From: Branchipolynoe longqiensis
Lineage: Eukaryota; Annelida; Polychaeta; Phyllodocida; Polynoidae
Assembly (NCBI GenBank): GCA_030323885.1
Contig: CM059199.1
Location: 43,151,347 to 43,215,346, forward strand
Direction of reading: 5' to 3'
Length of the DNA: 64,000 nt
Positions 31,386 through 41,452 of the stretch are shown piece after piece (position 1 is the first letter of the stretch; each line of letters begins with the position of its first letter). The position numbers and the translations under genes are program-made. A model generated the notes under the pieces. That model was not told where the DNA came from. It worked only from the letters and a program-made list of their open reading frames with translations, and did no database searches.

Positions 31386-33784
31386 TTGGGTGACAAAGCT
31401 GAATGTACAGAAGACACAGCGGATAAAATGGCCTATAATATTGCCAGATATCACACTCTCCAAGCAGTAAAGACAGCAAAACATAAATACATAATAAAGC
31501 AAGACGAGGACTGGGGAGGCAACACAAATAAGTTCTGGAAAAATGTAACCCTGCTATTCCCCAAAAATAACATTGAAGAGCGCATAAATTTCCAAGATAA
31601 TGGAGGGAATATGCTCACACATAGTGATGCAGCAAATAAACTAAACACACACTTTGCCACGGTAGGGACAATTGTCACAGAAATTCACAAGAAACTGGGA
31701 AAACAGATCAGATAATATCCAGGATGAAATCAACACCAGCAAAACCGACTTAAAAGAGATAACCAAATTAATAAATGACATAGACACAAACAAACCAAGT
31801 GGAATAGATGAGATCCCCACCAAAATACTGAAGGAGGCACTTCAAGCCTTCCCAGATACCATGGTGGACCTGTTCAACATCTCCTTTGAAAAGGGGCACT
31901 TCATCACAGGCTGGAAGATGGCAACCATCACCCCTATCTACAAAGGTGGTGATAAGCAAAACATGGGGAAGTATAGACCAATATCAATTTTGCAAGCACC
32001 AGGCAAGCCAATTGAACACGTACTTGACTCGACAGGCACATAAATGAGCACCTGGCAAAGAACAATACACTAAACCAAAGTCAAGGGGACTTTAGGAAAC
32101 TGCACTCCACATCAAAAACAATAGCAAATCTAACAAGTGAGATACTGGCATCGATGGACCAAAAACAATTAGTTGGGGCAGCCTTCATTGATTTCAGTAA
32201 AGCTTTTGACACAGTCGACCACAATATACTACTGGAAAAGGTAAACAATATGGGAATAACATCTAAGTCAATGAGCTGGATAAAATGCTACCTAAACAAC
32301 AGGCAACAAAAAACTAAATTAAATGATACTCTGTCAGACCAACATCCTGTCACATGTGGTGTACCCCAAGGATTTGTCCTGGGGCCTCTACTCTTTATAC
32401 TCTACATAAATGACCTAGATAAATGGCTAGGAACAAAACCTTTCCAACTATATGCAGATGACACTCTCATATATGCAGAGGGAAACACAGAGGAGGAGGT
32501 AACAAATAAGCTAAACAAATTTCTACTAAAGCTAGAGGACTGATATGAGTCCAATAAAATAACCATCAATGCAAATCAATCCTAAACAGTGCTGTTCTCA
32601 TATAAATCAGTGCCAGAAAGAAACGTACACTGCAAGCTAGGAAACCAAATATTAGAAAATGTAAATCACTACAAATACCTAGGCCTAGAGCTGGACAGCC
32701 AGCTAAACTACAACCTATGTATAACAAAAATCACCCAACAAATAAACCACAAACTGTGGCTATTTGCAAAACTAAGAAACGATATGATGCAAGAAATGTA
32801 AATAAAAATCTTCAAAGGTATGGTGCTCCCCTCCTTCAACTATGGGGATGTAATTTACATGGGGGCAAAGGCAATATTACTAAAAAAACTGCAAATACTG
32901 CAAAATAGAGCCCTAAAGATCTGCCTCAAAGTAGATAAACTGCACCCCACCTATGACATACACACACAAATTAAAGTAAAACTATTAGAAAACAGAAGAA
33001 TAATCCACCTAAGCACACTAGCGTATGGATATATTTGAGACAAAAAAATCTAACCCAACTGCTAATGAACACCAGAGTAAGCTGAACAATTTTCCGATCT
33101 AATGGCATGAGGATATATAAACTCTACTATAATAAATTGCAACTTATCTATATAATGGTAAATGGTAATATATCAAATCCAAAGGCACATGAGGGATATG
33201 CGGAGTTGGTAAACTATTACTCATGAGGTATAGAAATTGTATAGTAAAATAGTATAGAGGAGGAGGGTCACTTCTGAGATACAGTCTTTGGAGGAGTTGC
33301 CTCACATACCCCCTCCCCCCCAGGTGTTATTTATCGATCACTACACACCACAAGGCACTGTAGCCAGCATGACAAGGCCTTGGATACAAGAGATTGAACT
33401 CTGATTGGTGGATAGATAAAGACCTGTTAGGGATTGGGAGATCAACCCATGTGACCACCACCATCTTGGATTCTAGAAACCTATATAAGATAATAAACCA
33501 GGAGTCTAGCTCTCCTAATTTTCACTCTTTCTCTACTTTCCTTCATTACCTGTATTGATTTCTCATTAGCCTGTCCACACCACTCACACCACCAGCCGGC
33601 GACTTTACAAAGCAATGGACCACTACTAAGGCAGACCAGAAGACAAATCAAAGGTCATGAAAGAAGCCCACTGGAAATGGCTGCCAAAGTATGGAATGCC
33701 CAGACAGTAAAAGGACGACAAATTGCTGACCTAAAAACATACAAAAAATATCTGTGCAAAATAAAACCAGGAAACCCCTTCTAA
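31386..33784 (+). mobile_element. Decayed CR1/Jockey-like LINE with nested solo LTR
   Basis: Plus-strand reading frames give, in order, FWKNVTLLFPKNN, KPSGIDEIPTKILKEAL, WKMATITPIYKGGDK, GKYRPIS, then AAFIDFSKAFDTVDHNILL, GVPQGFVLGPLLFILYINDL and QLYADDTLIYAEG (the YADD catalytic box), then NVNHYKYLGLELD and LQILQNRALKICLK. These are the ordered reverse-transcriptase blocks of CR1/Jockey-group LINEs. The frame is broken near 31690, 32043, 32543 and 32800, so it is inactive. The C-terminal piece resumes at about 33630 (AAKVWNAQTVKGRQIADLKT) after a solo LTR at 33225-33615. The 5' part is missing. It lies in a plakin intron, antisense to the gene. Confidence 0.85.
33225..33615 (+). mobile_element. 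Solo LTR candidate nested in the LINE
   Basis: It contains cctatataagataataaacc with ag, then ttttcactctttctctact, tgtattgatttc and tagcctgtccacac, as in the two other family members. Its insertion splits the LINE's C-terminal sequence, so it is younger than the LINE. Confidence 0.65.
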
Positions 33785-34255
33785 GCTGCTCCACAAGGGG
33801 GCATGTGATTTATCACGGCCCACCAGCTGGACAGCCCATGAGAGGTAATGCCAGAAAACAGCCAGATAACATCAAATCCAAACATAAATCAACTACATAT
33901 TACATACAAGCCTATAATATGTAAAAAGAGTAGGCTAGTCTAGAATTAAGTGTAGGAACAAAATAAAAGAGGAAAACTCTTATCAAGAAAATCCAAAAAG
34001 ACTACCACAGATCACTAAACACAAACCATAACTTTAAAAAATACAGATCGGTAAGTGCCCAGCATTGAAGACAAGCTCGATCATTCAAGCTTATATGTTA
34101 TGGACAGCATAAACATCCCATCAACAACAACAAAATCTGACCTTGGTGGGATAAAGCAGGGAGTGCCCTGGGGTTTGAACCAATATCAGTGTCACTCTTG
34201 TATTCCTCAAGTAGAGTAAAATATTGCCTATCACAACAAAGACACAAAGGCCTCA
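33785..34255. other. Plakin gene intron
   Basis: AT-rich sequence after the LINE 3' end; no feature recognised. Confidence 0.35.
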
Positions 34256-34492
34256 ATCAATCAATAGTTCCATCCTCTAGTCGAGGGTTGGATGCAATGT
34301 TTCTCCACTTGTCCCGATGGTGTGCTGTTCTGATAGACTGTGAATAATTCAAGGATGTCCACTGTGAAATATTTGTAAACCATGATGTTCTTGGTCTCCG
34401 TCTCCCTCTGCTGCCATTCACCTTCCCTTCCAACAATGTACGGTATATTGAACTCTGATGAATGATGTGGCCAAAATAAATAAGTTTCTTTA
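34256..34492 (-). mobile_element. LINE 3' fragment (C-terminal coding end)
   Basis: The minus frame reads KKLIYFGHIIHQSS, then LLEGKVNGSRGRRRPRTSWF, and near the end RDKWRNIASNPRLEDGTID. The FGH, GRRRPR and RDxWR words are those at the C-terminus of endonuclease-type LINE proteins. No reverse transcriptase core is present; this is a 5'-truncated copy. Confidence 0.75.
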
Positions 34493-35044
34493 GCCGTGTT
34501 TACACGGGGAATTGTGAAGCGAATTAGACAATGCGATTTATATTAAGCGAATTAGTGGCGCGTTTACACGAGCGAGTTTGAAAGTCTGTCGGCGACCGGG
34601 AACAAGCAGCCTTAGTTCTGCCTGTAGCCGGCAAGCACTGTTATATTTGTTGAGTTTACACTCGGCGATTCCGCGCCGATGAAGCTGCTACGTTAATATC
34701 GCTTTTAATTTAGGGTTAATTTAATTAAATTTCATTATTTGAGTATGTAATTCTGTTAAATATGATCGCATTCAATAGATTTCGGCCTAATCGGTCCCTA
34801 ACACTGCCGGGCACCAGCGATTGTTACAGCTGCGCATGTTGCCGGCAAGCACTATCCCTGCCCGGGAACAAGTGGAATCGCTTCATATAAACCACCTCTC
34901 GTGGCGATCTACAAAAAGCGCATCATATGAAGCGAATCAGCCCTAATCCGCTTAAGCGGTGCGTTTACACGGCGAATGTGAGGCGAACTAGGCAAGGCGA
35001 GTCATATGAAGCGAATTAATTCGCCCGTGTAAACAGGGCTTTTG
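34493..35044. mobile_element. MITE with tgtttacacg termini and internal insertion
   Basis: The left end tagccgtgtttacacgggga and the right end (reverse complement) aagccctgtttacacgggcg form an inverted repeat followed by gaatt and ttcgctt-like words. The interior at about 34680-34810 carries sequence of the foldback family (aatttcattatttgagtatg). The element at 63058-63646 has similar termini. Confidence 0.65.
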
Positions 35045-35097
35045 TCTGTATAGTGGCAAACAAGCTTTTCTTATTTTTAATTTTTCTGAGAACTTCT

Positions 35098-35345
35098 TGA
35101 CTTTATAGTGTTGCCCCACTGGGAAATCAGGCGCTGGCACCATGATCCAATATCCTACTCAGTCACATTATACTGACACTGAGCCAACCAGTCCTTGCCC
35201 TATCCTATTATTATTAATACCGAGTGCGAGGCTAGGAAGTGACAAGTATCAATTTGATAAGTCATTGGTTTGACTCGACAGGGAACCAAAGCACTGACAT
35301 TCCGCACGCGAGGCCCGTGCTCTACCGATTTGGCTACCGCGCCTG
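35098..35345 (-). mobile_element. SINE family S1, head type 1
   Basis: Contains tagtgttgccccactgggaa, ccaaccagtccttgccctat, aagtcattggtttgactcga and head sequence gcgaggcccgtgctctaccg. The 3' tail is missing. It ends 27 bp from the plakin exon's donor. Confidence 0.8.
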
Positions 35346-35371
35346 GGGTAAATACAAGAAGCATGACTCAC

Positions 35372-35474
35372 CTGAAGACTAGCTCTGGACAGGGTGGTGC
35401 AGACATGCACTACTACCTTCCTCTCACACCGGCTCTGGTAGGCCTGCCATTGAACCAGTAAGTCTTCTGCCAGG
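35372..35474 (-). CDS. Plakin gene exon (103 bp), spectrin repeat after SH3
   Basis: The acceptor is gactctttcag and the donor gtgagt. The first base completes a Cys codon with the 36896-36987 exon, and it exits in phase 0. It encodes LAEDLLVQWQAYQSRCERKV then VVHVCTTLSRASLQ. LLVQWQ gives the Trp expected in helix A or C of a spectrin repeat. In plakins the SH3 domain is inserted in a spectrin repeat and such a helix follows it. Confidence 0.85.
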
Positions 35475-36895
35475 CTGAAAGAGTCAGGGGCTTAGAATTA
35501 TTTAATTTCACTTAAACATAAGAAGAAAAAAATGTGTCCATTGCAACCTATTGTACTTTAGTTCGGATTCATTTGTATTAATGACAATCTATTAATATTG
35601 GACACGTTTGAAGTAGACAAATATATTTTTACCAGGGCTGGGTTTCATTCCTGTGGTAAATGGACGATCATGGTGTTATGTTGTGAGCATATATGCGTAG
35701 TAACTAGCATCGCAAAGTAAATATACATCATGCAATTAACTACTCTACTGAATTAACTACTCAGGTTAATCATGCATAATCGGATCAAATTATCCGATTG
35801 TCAAACCTGAAATATTGACATAGATTTGAACATATCCAGCTTAGTTGATTGATTGATTGGTGGTTGATTTACGCCGTGTCGGCAGCCTAGGCCATATTCA
35901 CGGCGATCCAGCTTAGTTACTGGTGAACTTATTAAGAGTGCATTGCGGTATAGAAGGGAATAGTAAATTAAATTAGGATTGCTTATCCGACCAATTTTTA
36001 AGGCGTTACATGTTCAAGGGATATCCATTATTGATCGCTATAGTTTGAAATATTTGTATTACACATGTCTATTTATGGACATACATATATATATATTGGT
36101 TTGTTTGTTTATTGTTGTTTTACGTCCTAGCAACATATAAGGTCATATCAGGACGGGTACCGACATATAACAGTGCGCACTTTTGACGAATTTATAGTGT
36201 TGTAATAATACTTCTACCTGTTGAAGTCTATGATGTCCGACATTTTGATATGCATACCGATATTTATTTGGCTTGTTTCCTCATCAAAGATCTCCAATCA
36301 CAATCTCTCACCAAGACAATTACTCCGAACTACAACTTGGTAGATTACAGCGATCAAGCTAATATAATCAGAGACAGTGATATGGCAGAAGTCCAAAAAT
36401 AATATCAGACTGTGCAACTGTATTTGCATACTGTGTTGCCCTATCGCTATCTTGGAATATTCGTTTTCGGGGCGGAAGTGGCATACTACCATTCTACCTG
36501 GTTGGTCGCTTGTTGGAGTTTTACATCCTGGCAACATCTAATGTCATATCAGGATGTGTATCGACTTGTGACAGTGCGCACTGATGGTGAATTTAGAGTG
36601 ATGCCCCACTGGGATCGCAGCCCGCTAGCACCATGACCTGATAGCCCACTCAGTCACATTATCCTGACACTGAGCCAACCAGTCATTGCCCTATCCTAAT
36701 AAGCATAATGCCGAGCGCCTTGTTAGGAATCAACATGTATCAATTTGTAAGTCATTGTCTTGAGTTGACCAGTTTTTGAACCCATACATTCGAATCCCAC
36801 AATCTACCAAAATGGGAGACGGATGCTCAACTAATTCGGCCATCCCTTCTGGTCATTCTACCTGGAAATAGGTGTCACAACGCTGATTTAATTAC
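35475..36895. other. Plakin gene intron with SINE pieces
   Basis: Holds a dispersed repeat at 35845-35912 (shared with 3704-3775), a SINE S1 3' fragment at 36095-36205 (tgttttacgtcctagcaaca) and a full SINE at 36500-36852. No other exon was seen. Confidence 0.5.
36500..36852 (-). mobile_element. SINE family S1, head type 2, full length
   Basis: The tail (gttggagttttacatcctgg), the body (ctgacactgagccaaccagt) and the type 2 head (gggagacggatgctcaacta then attcggccatcccttctgg) are all present on the minus strand. It ends 44 bp before the SH3-exon donor. Confidence 0.85.
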
Positions 36896-36987
36896 CATCG
36901 TGCCCGGTCCATTGTGTCGGGATCGGGGCCGGGTATCAGACAGCAGAGGGCCGGTAGGTCCCCTTCAACACCCTCGGAATTCCTCAC
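36896..36987 (-). CDS. Plakin gene exon (92 bp): end of SH3 domain
   Basis: The acceptor is attggattgcag and the donor gtaatt. It enters in phase 0 and exits in phase 2. It encodes VRNSEGVEGDLPALCCLIPG then PDPDTMDRAR. Plakin SH3 domains end with a strand like V-x-N-x-x-G-x-E-G-x-V-P-S-V-C-F-x-I-P-P-P, which this matches well. The atypical replacement of the usual Pro-binding residues makes plakin SH3 domains poor Pro-motif binders. It is joined in frame to the 49448-49510 exon across a 12.5-kb intron. Confidence 0.88.
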
Positions 36988-37451
36988 CTGCAATCCAATA
37001 CAATGCACCATCAATCAAGTGTCACCACAAGTAATGTAATTGTGCATGTTGACTGGAACATGTGTAATTGGGCACTCAAACGGGTATCCCTTGCCATGAC
37101 GTTACTATTTTATATACTACACATCCCGCAGAACACTGAAACCTGAAACGGGCTGCCACCGATCTATGCCTCTGTGTGAACTATTCTTTCTGACTAATGT
37201 ACTTTAGGCTGTTGTAAAAATATACGGATTTTCGGTTGAGAATTATATATTGGCAGAGAGCATCCTTATTCTTGGATCACAAAGTGGGGACAAGGTTATG
37301 TAAACTAAAAAGCAAGGATGCCCCACTCATATTATGACATGATATAAACTATGTGAAATATATGTTCATGCATGATGCCTAAGATTAAGTAAGAAGCTGA
37401 GATATATAAGAAACAGTTCAAGGTGAATGTAAATGTCTCTGTGTATCATAA

Positions 37452-38084
37452 ATAAACAGAACAGACAGTAGTAAAAGGAAGTGGCAATTTAATTCTGTCT
37501 AATTAGCTTGTTACATTACCTTGATGAAGACAATTGACCTTAGATATTTCAAGGAATACAGGCACTTAACCCCTATCGGTACATCAACTAGTTGGTGTGG
37601 GTGGGAGTGGAATCTGGTCCAGAAAAGTACGTCTCTCGGTTTGAAAAGTCTGGTACGAAGTGACGATAATCCAGTGCACGTCATCTCTTTTGACAGGAAA
37701 TCCCCACAGGTGGCGGGTCAATCGGCGACCATTTCTAGTTCTAAACTCGAATATAGGTGTCGCCACAGTCTGATATTAAACTAACTGCGTAATTAAGTTA
37801 ACTGCGCAGTAAGGAGTTCAAGAAGTATCATGTAGGTGGCGCGTCGATCAGCGGCCAAAGTTATTAGTTCGAAGAATAGAATATAGTCGGCGCCACAGTG
37901 CCTAATCTACTGAGATTCACAGTCTCGTTCATTCAATTACCCATGTTGCGAACATCATGGACAATTAAAAACAGAACGAGACAGTAGTATAAAGTGGCAA
38001 TTTAATTCTTTCTAATTAGCTTGTTACATTACTCTTGATGATGACAATGACCTTAGATATTTCAAGGATTACAGGCACTTAACC
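37452..38084 (-). repeat. Ngaro B1-A2-B2 repeat block
   Basis: B1 is 37972-38084, A2 is 37610-37967 and B2 is 37452-37571. A2 repeats A1 at 42757-43101 with only a few differences. B1 and B2 differ at about ten positions. The tandem A2-B arrangement is thought to template the circular replication intermediate of these elements. Confidence 0.9.
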
Positions 38085-38927
38085 AAAAAATAGAGCAAGT
38101 GTCCTGGGAGCCGATGAAACCGACTGCCTTGGCACATAGTCATGCACCGCATCGGAGGTCCAGTGACCCAGCTGTTTGATGTTATTGATTGTCGATCCTT
38201 GCAGGGCACAGGCTTGTGCACCGCCTCGTCTCAGGCTGTGCAGGGTGATGGCCGCAGGGGCCGGGTGGCCTGCCACGGACAAGGCCAGTCGTATGGTGTC
38301 GAGCAACGCGGTTGCACGTAGGGGTGATCCGTTGATCGTCAGGAAGGCAGGGCCATCGGGGTGAATTGGTGACATGGACACGTATTGTTTCCACGCTTGA
38401 CGCGGACAGTAGGGCGATCCAGGTATCGCCGGAACGATGATGTCTCTTGGAGACGATGACTTGTACTGGGTTTTTGATGAACGGATTCGGACATTGATGC
38501 CCTTTGCGGTCAGCCTCACATCCTTAGCGCGAAGATAGTGATCAGGGTCAGAGCTGCCAACCTTAGGAAACAAGTTGCTCTGGCGAAGGAGTGTGAAGTA
38601 TGCGATGATAGTGGCTATCACCAGTACGTGACCGTTTGGACCAGTTGTCCGGAAGAAAGTGATGATATTCCGAACATCTATAGGTAGCAGAGGAGGGGCC
38701 TGGACAGGCACATGACGTGACTCCCTCTGAATGCCTCGTTTGAGGAGGCCAACTAGGTACGTGTCAAATGAAGTCGTCCTGCCGTCAAATGACAGGACCC
38801 ATGTGCGGGCGCCACTCAGATAGTTCAATATGGCACTCGGTGAGGAAAGTCGATCTTTAAGATGTAATAGATACGACATAATATGATACTGGGACAGTTG
38901 CAACGGGTCTGCTTGGTGTTCTTGCAT
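38079..38927 (-). CDS. Ngaro tyrosine recombinase
   Basis: The frame is open for 282 codons from the first ATG and extends upstream to a stop near 39050. The upstream part (HHQRLLDAIRAGL, WRNKAAQAKEYYI) looks coding, so the true start is probably earlier. Catalytic features are TLLRQSNLFPKV (region of the first Arg), LHSLRRGGAQACAL (H-x-x-R) and LGHWTSDAVHDYV (H/W and the Tyr nucleophile). The enzyme would integrate circular DNA by site-specific recombination. A pyrimidine tract followed by CCAG at 39035-39040 just upstream resembles a splice acceptor. No disabling mutation was seen. Confidence 0.9.
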   Translation of the reverse strand: MQEHQADPLQLSQYHIMSYLLHLKDRLSSPSAILNYLSGARTWVLSFDGRTTSFDTYLVGLLKRGIQRESRHVPVQAPPLLPIDVRNIITFFRTTGPNGHVLVIATIIAYFTLLRQSNLFPKVGSSDPDHYLRAKDVRLTAKGINVRIRSSKTQYKSSSPRDIIVPAIPGSPYCPRQAWKQYVSMSPIHPDGPAFLTINGSPLRATALLDTIRLALSVAGHPAPAAITLHSLRRGGAQACALQGSTINNIKQLGHWTSDAVHDYVPRQSVSSAPRTLALFFG

Positions 38928-39073
38928 ATAGATGTAGTATTCCTTTGCCTGAGCTGCCTTATTCCTCCAGGTCCCAACCGCCAGCCCCGCCCTAATGGCA
39001 TCAAGAAGCCGCTGATGGTGACGTTGTGAGTAACCTGGGGAGAGAAGGCAAAAGGTTTAATATCGATCCCAGG

Positions 39074-41452
39074 TTACAGGTTGTGTGTTAAAGCATTGTC
39101 ATGGGTCACAATGACCAGTTTCAGACCTGCGTCAGCAACAAGTTTCTGTGCTAGTCTCTTTGCACGCAAGTCGAAACACATACGACTCAGAGCATCAGCA
39201 AGGATGATGTCTTTTCCTGGTTTATGTCGTACGAGAATGTCCGTGCTTCTTTGTGCGGCAAAGAGCCAGATTTCGCGGACGCAGGCACATATGACTTGGT
39301 CACGACCTGCCCCGGAGCTGAGCACCTGCTGTGAGGTTGCATTGTCTGTATTTATTATGATGGTGTATTTATGGGCCTCATGTGGGGAGAGGTGCTTCAG
39401 TGCAACAACCAGATTGATCGCCTCGAGCTGGGCAATTCCATATTGCTTATCGCCAACCTCCTGTGAGTACTCGGCTGCGTAGTAGGTCGTAGTCGAATGC
39501 GCTCCCCCAGCCCTCAGCGAGGAGTCGCACTCAATGACCCAAGGCTCCCGAGCACAGGGAGGGAGAAGCACCAGTCCATTCGACCTGGCGGCATATCGTG
39601 TGAACCAGCCGACGTCGAGTGCAAGCTCCGGAGGCACGATGTGCTTACCCCTGTGTGGTGCGTTCCTTAGGGCATTAAGGATCCTCGACATGAACCTCCT
39701 AGCCGCGATCACACATTTAGCAATATGCTGTAGGCGTCCGACGAGGCGCTGGAGCTCCCTACGAGACGCCAGAACCTTCTTTTTCCACACCTCGCACTCT
39801 CTGATAACCTCCTGAAGCTTATCTTGTGGTATTGTTATAGTCATTTCGTCTGTGGAGACTGTGAAACCGAGCCACGAGACCTCCGTTTTGGGCGAGACAC
39901 ACTTCTCTGTAGCAAGGTCCAGGCCAAGACGTAGAGCGAGGCCAACGATGTCACGGTAGGCTCTTAACGCTTCGTCCATTGTTCCGGCCGCCCCGACAAA
40001 GTCGTCGAGGTAACATAGAACGTGATGGCCGCGCTTCCTCATAAGGTATACCACCGCGTTTGTTGTTCGGGCACAAGCCATTGAAGACGTGCGGCAACCA
40101 AACGGCGGTGCCAGATCTATGTATATCTTTTTCTTGAGCGTGATGCCAAGGAGCGGGGTCGACAAAGGACAGGTACGAAGCTGTCTGTACGCCCTGGCCA
40201 AATCCACAGACCAGATGAGTGCACCCTTTCCAAGCCGCGTGACCTCATCGGCCAAGTCGATGATACCAGGAAGCGTGTAGGTGTACGGCTGCCCCTGATA
40301 CTGGGCCTTCCTGATACCGGAGTTCACGCTGGCGCCAGCTGGGTAGCTCAGGTCAACGATGACTCTCTTCCTAGTCGTACCACGCCTTTCTCGCGTCATC
40401 ATAGGACTAACCTGAGTCCATGGACGGAACGGCGGAATGTCAAATGGGCCAACCAGGGCACCATGCTTAAGTTCGGTGTTAATGTATTCGGCCATATGAG
40501 CCTCACTGTCCGTATCAGCATAATGATTCGCCACCGACGCGACTGGGGGGCGGTCACCGGTATAATCTACAGGCCACCCGTACTCCAGAAAGTCTAGCAA
40601 TTGTTTATCATGATAGTCGGACAATAACTCCCTCCATACGCCAATGTTCAAACCCGATGGTATGGGTATCCTGGGGCCTTTGTAATTTGGTAGGGCACCG
40701 GCCCTCACGTGCATATAAATGTCAAGATAGACTAGATGTTTTGCCCATATATTATCGACCGGGTGCGGCCAGATATCATCGAGTATGTGCCTATACGTGA
40801 CCGGGGTATGGGGTGGATTATAAGATGGTAGCTGATCATTATTAATGTTCAAAATAACGTATTCCATGTCGTCTGTGTCAACATGATCATCAATCAGCAG
40901 CCTATCAGGCGAGTCCCCACATCGTGTTGATACACCACTGACACCCCCATTAGATCCCAAATCATATACCGACACACTCTCCCTACCTTCAATCGGAGGA
41001 TCCAGTGGTTCATGTCCATCTCCCGGCCGCCAGACCGGCGCGTACATCCCAGCGCTTCCAGCACCGTCACCAACGTCTATCGTATGAACAGGCACAGCAT
41101 TGTCCGATTCAGCCAAGCCTAGACTAGAAACACCCAGGGAGTGAACGCATTCTCGCTCAGCACCAGTCGTGCCTGCACGTGAAAGTCCAAAGTTCACTCC
41201 TGGTGATAAGGGTCCGATACCGGCCCGGCTATTAATCAAGGCATTTCCGCGCGCCTTGGTTCCTTGACCCAGTTCACGAGTCATTACAATAGAGCGATGT
41301 CGATCACCGGTGCGCTGAGTCGCACCTCCCGCATTAGCATAACCGACGTGGACAGAGTGAGCGGAGTCAGCTCGGCCACCTACTGAAAATCCTTCGCTTG
41401 ACCTTTCTCGTTGTTGGTGATCCTCTCCTGGAATCTCCTTTTGTTCTGACAC
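39074..41452 (-). CDS. Ngaro reverse transcriptase-RNase H polyprotein
   Basis: The frame is 792 codons. The first ~200 residues are low-complexity. The reverse transcriptase follows with RKRVIVDLSYPAGASVNSGI, WSVDLARAYRQL, PFGCRTSSMACARTTNAVVY and the catalytic HVLCYLDDFVG (YLDD). RNase H follows with VIECDSSLRAGG, LEAINLVVAL, INTDNATSQQVL and ADALSRM. There is no aspartic protease or integrase. It overlaps the gag frame (41367-42740) in a different phase, so translation by frameshift, reinitiation or splicing is needed. It appears intact. Confidence 0.92.
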   Translation of the reverse strand: MSEQKEIPGEDHQQRERSSEGFSVGGRADSAHSVHVGYANAGGATQRTGDRHRSIVMTRELGQGTKARGNALINSRAGIGPLSPGVNFGLSRAGTTGAERECVHSLGVSSLGLAESDNAVPVHTIDVGDGAGSAGMYAPVWRPGDGHEPLDPPIEGRESVSVYDLGSNGGVSGVSTRCGDSPDRLLIDDHVDTDDMEYVILNINNDQLPSYNPPHTPVTYRHILDDIWPHPVDNIWAKHLVYLDIYMHVRAGALPNYKGPRIPIPSGLNIGVWRELLSDYHDKQLLDFLEYGWPVDYTGDRPPVASVANHYADTDSEAHMAEYINTELKHGALVGPFDIPPFRPWTQVSPMMTRERRGTTRKRVIVDLSYPAGASVNSGIRKAQYQGQPYTYTLPGIIDLADEVTRLGKGALIWSVDLARAYRQLRTCPLSTPLLGITLKKKIYIDLAPPFGCRTSSMACARTTNAVVYLMRKRGHHVLCYLDDFVGAAGTMDEALRAYRDIVGLALRLGLDLATEKCVSPKTEVSWLGFTVSTDEMTITIPQDKLQEVIRECEVWKKKVLASRRELQRLVGRLQHIAKCVIAARRFMSRILNALRNAPHRGKHIVPPELALDVGWFTRYAARSNGLVLLPPCAREPWVIECDSSLRAGGAHSTTTYYAAEYSQEVGDKQYGIAQLEAINLVVALKHLSPHEAHKYTIIINTDNATSQQVLSSGAGRDQVICACVREIWLFAAQRSTDILVRHKPGKDIILADALSRMCFDLRAKRLAQKLVADAGLKLVIVTHDNALTHNL

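Noticed and set aside
38182..38394. Additional open frames inside the recombinase gene
   Set aside because: They are frame shadows of the Ngaro recombinase.
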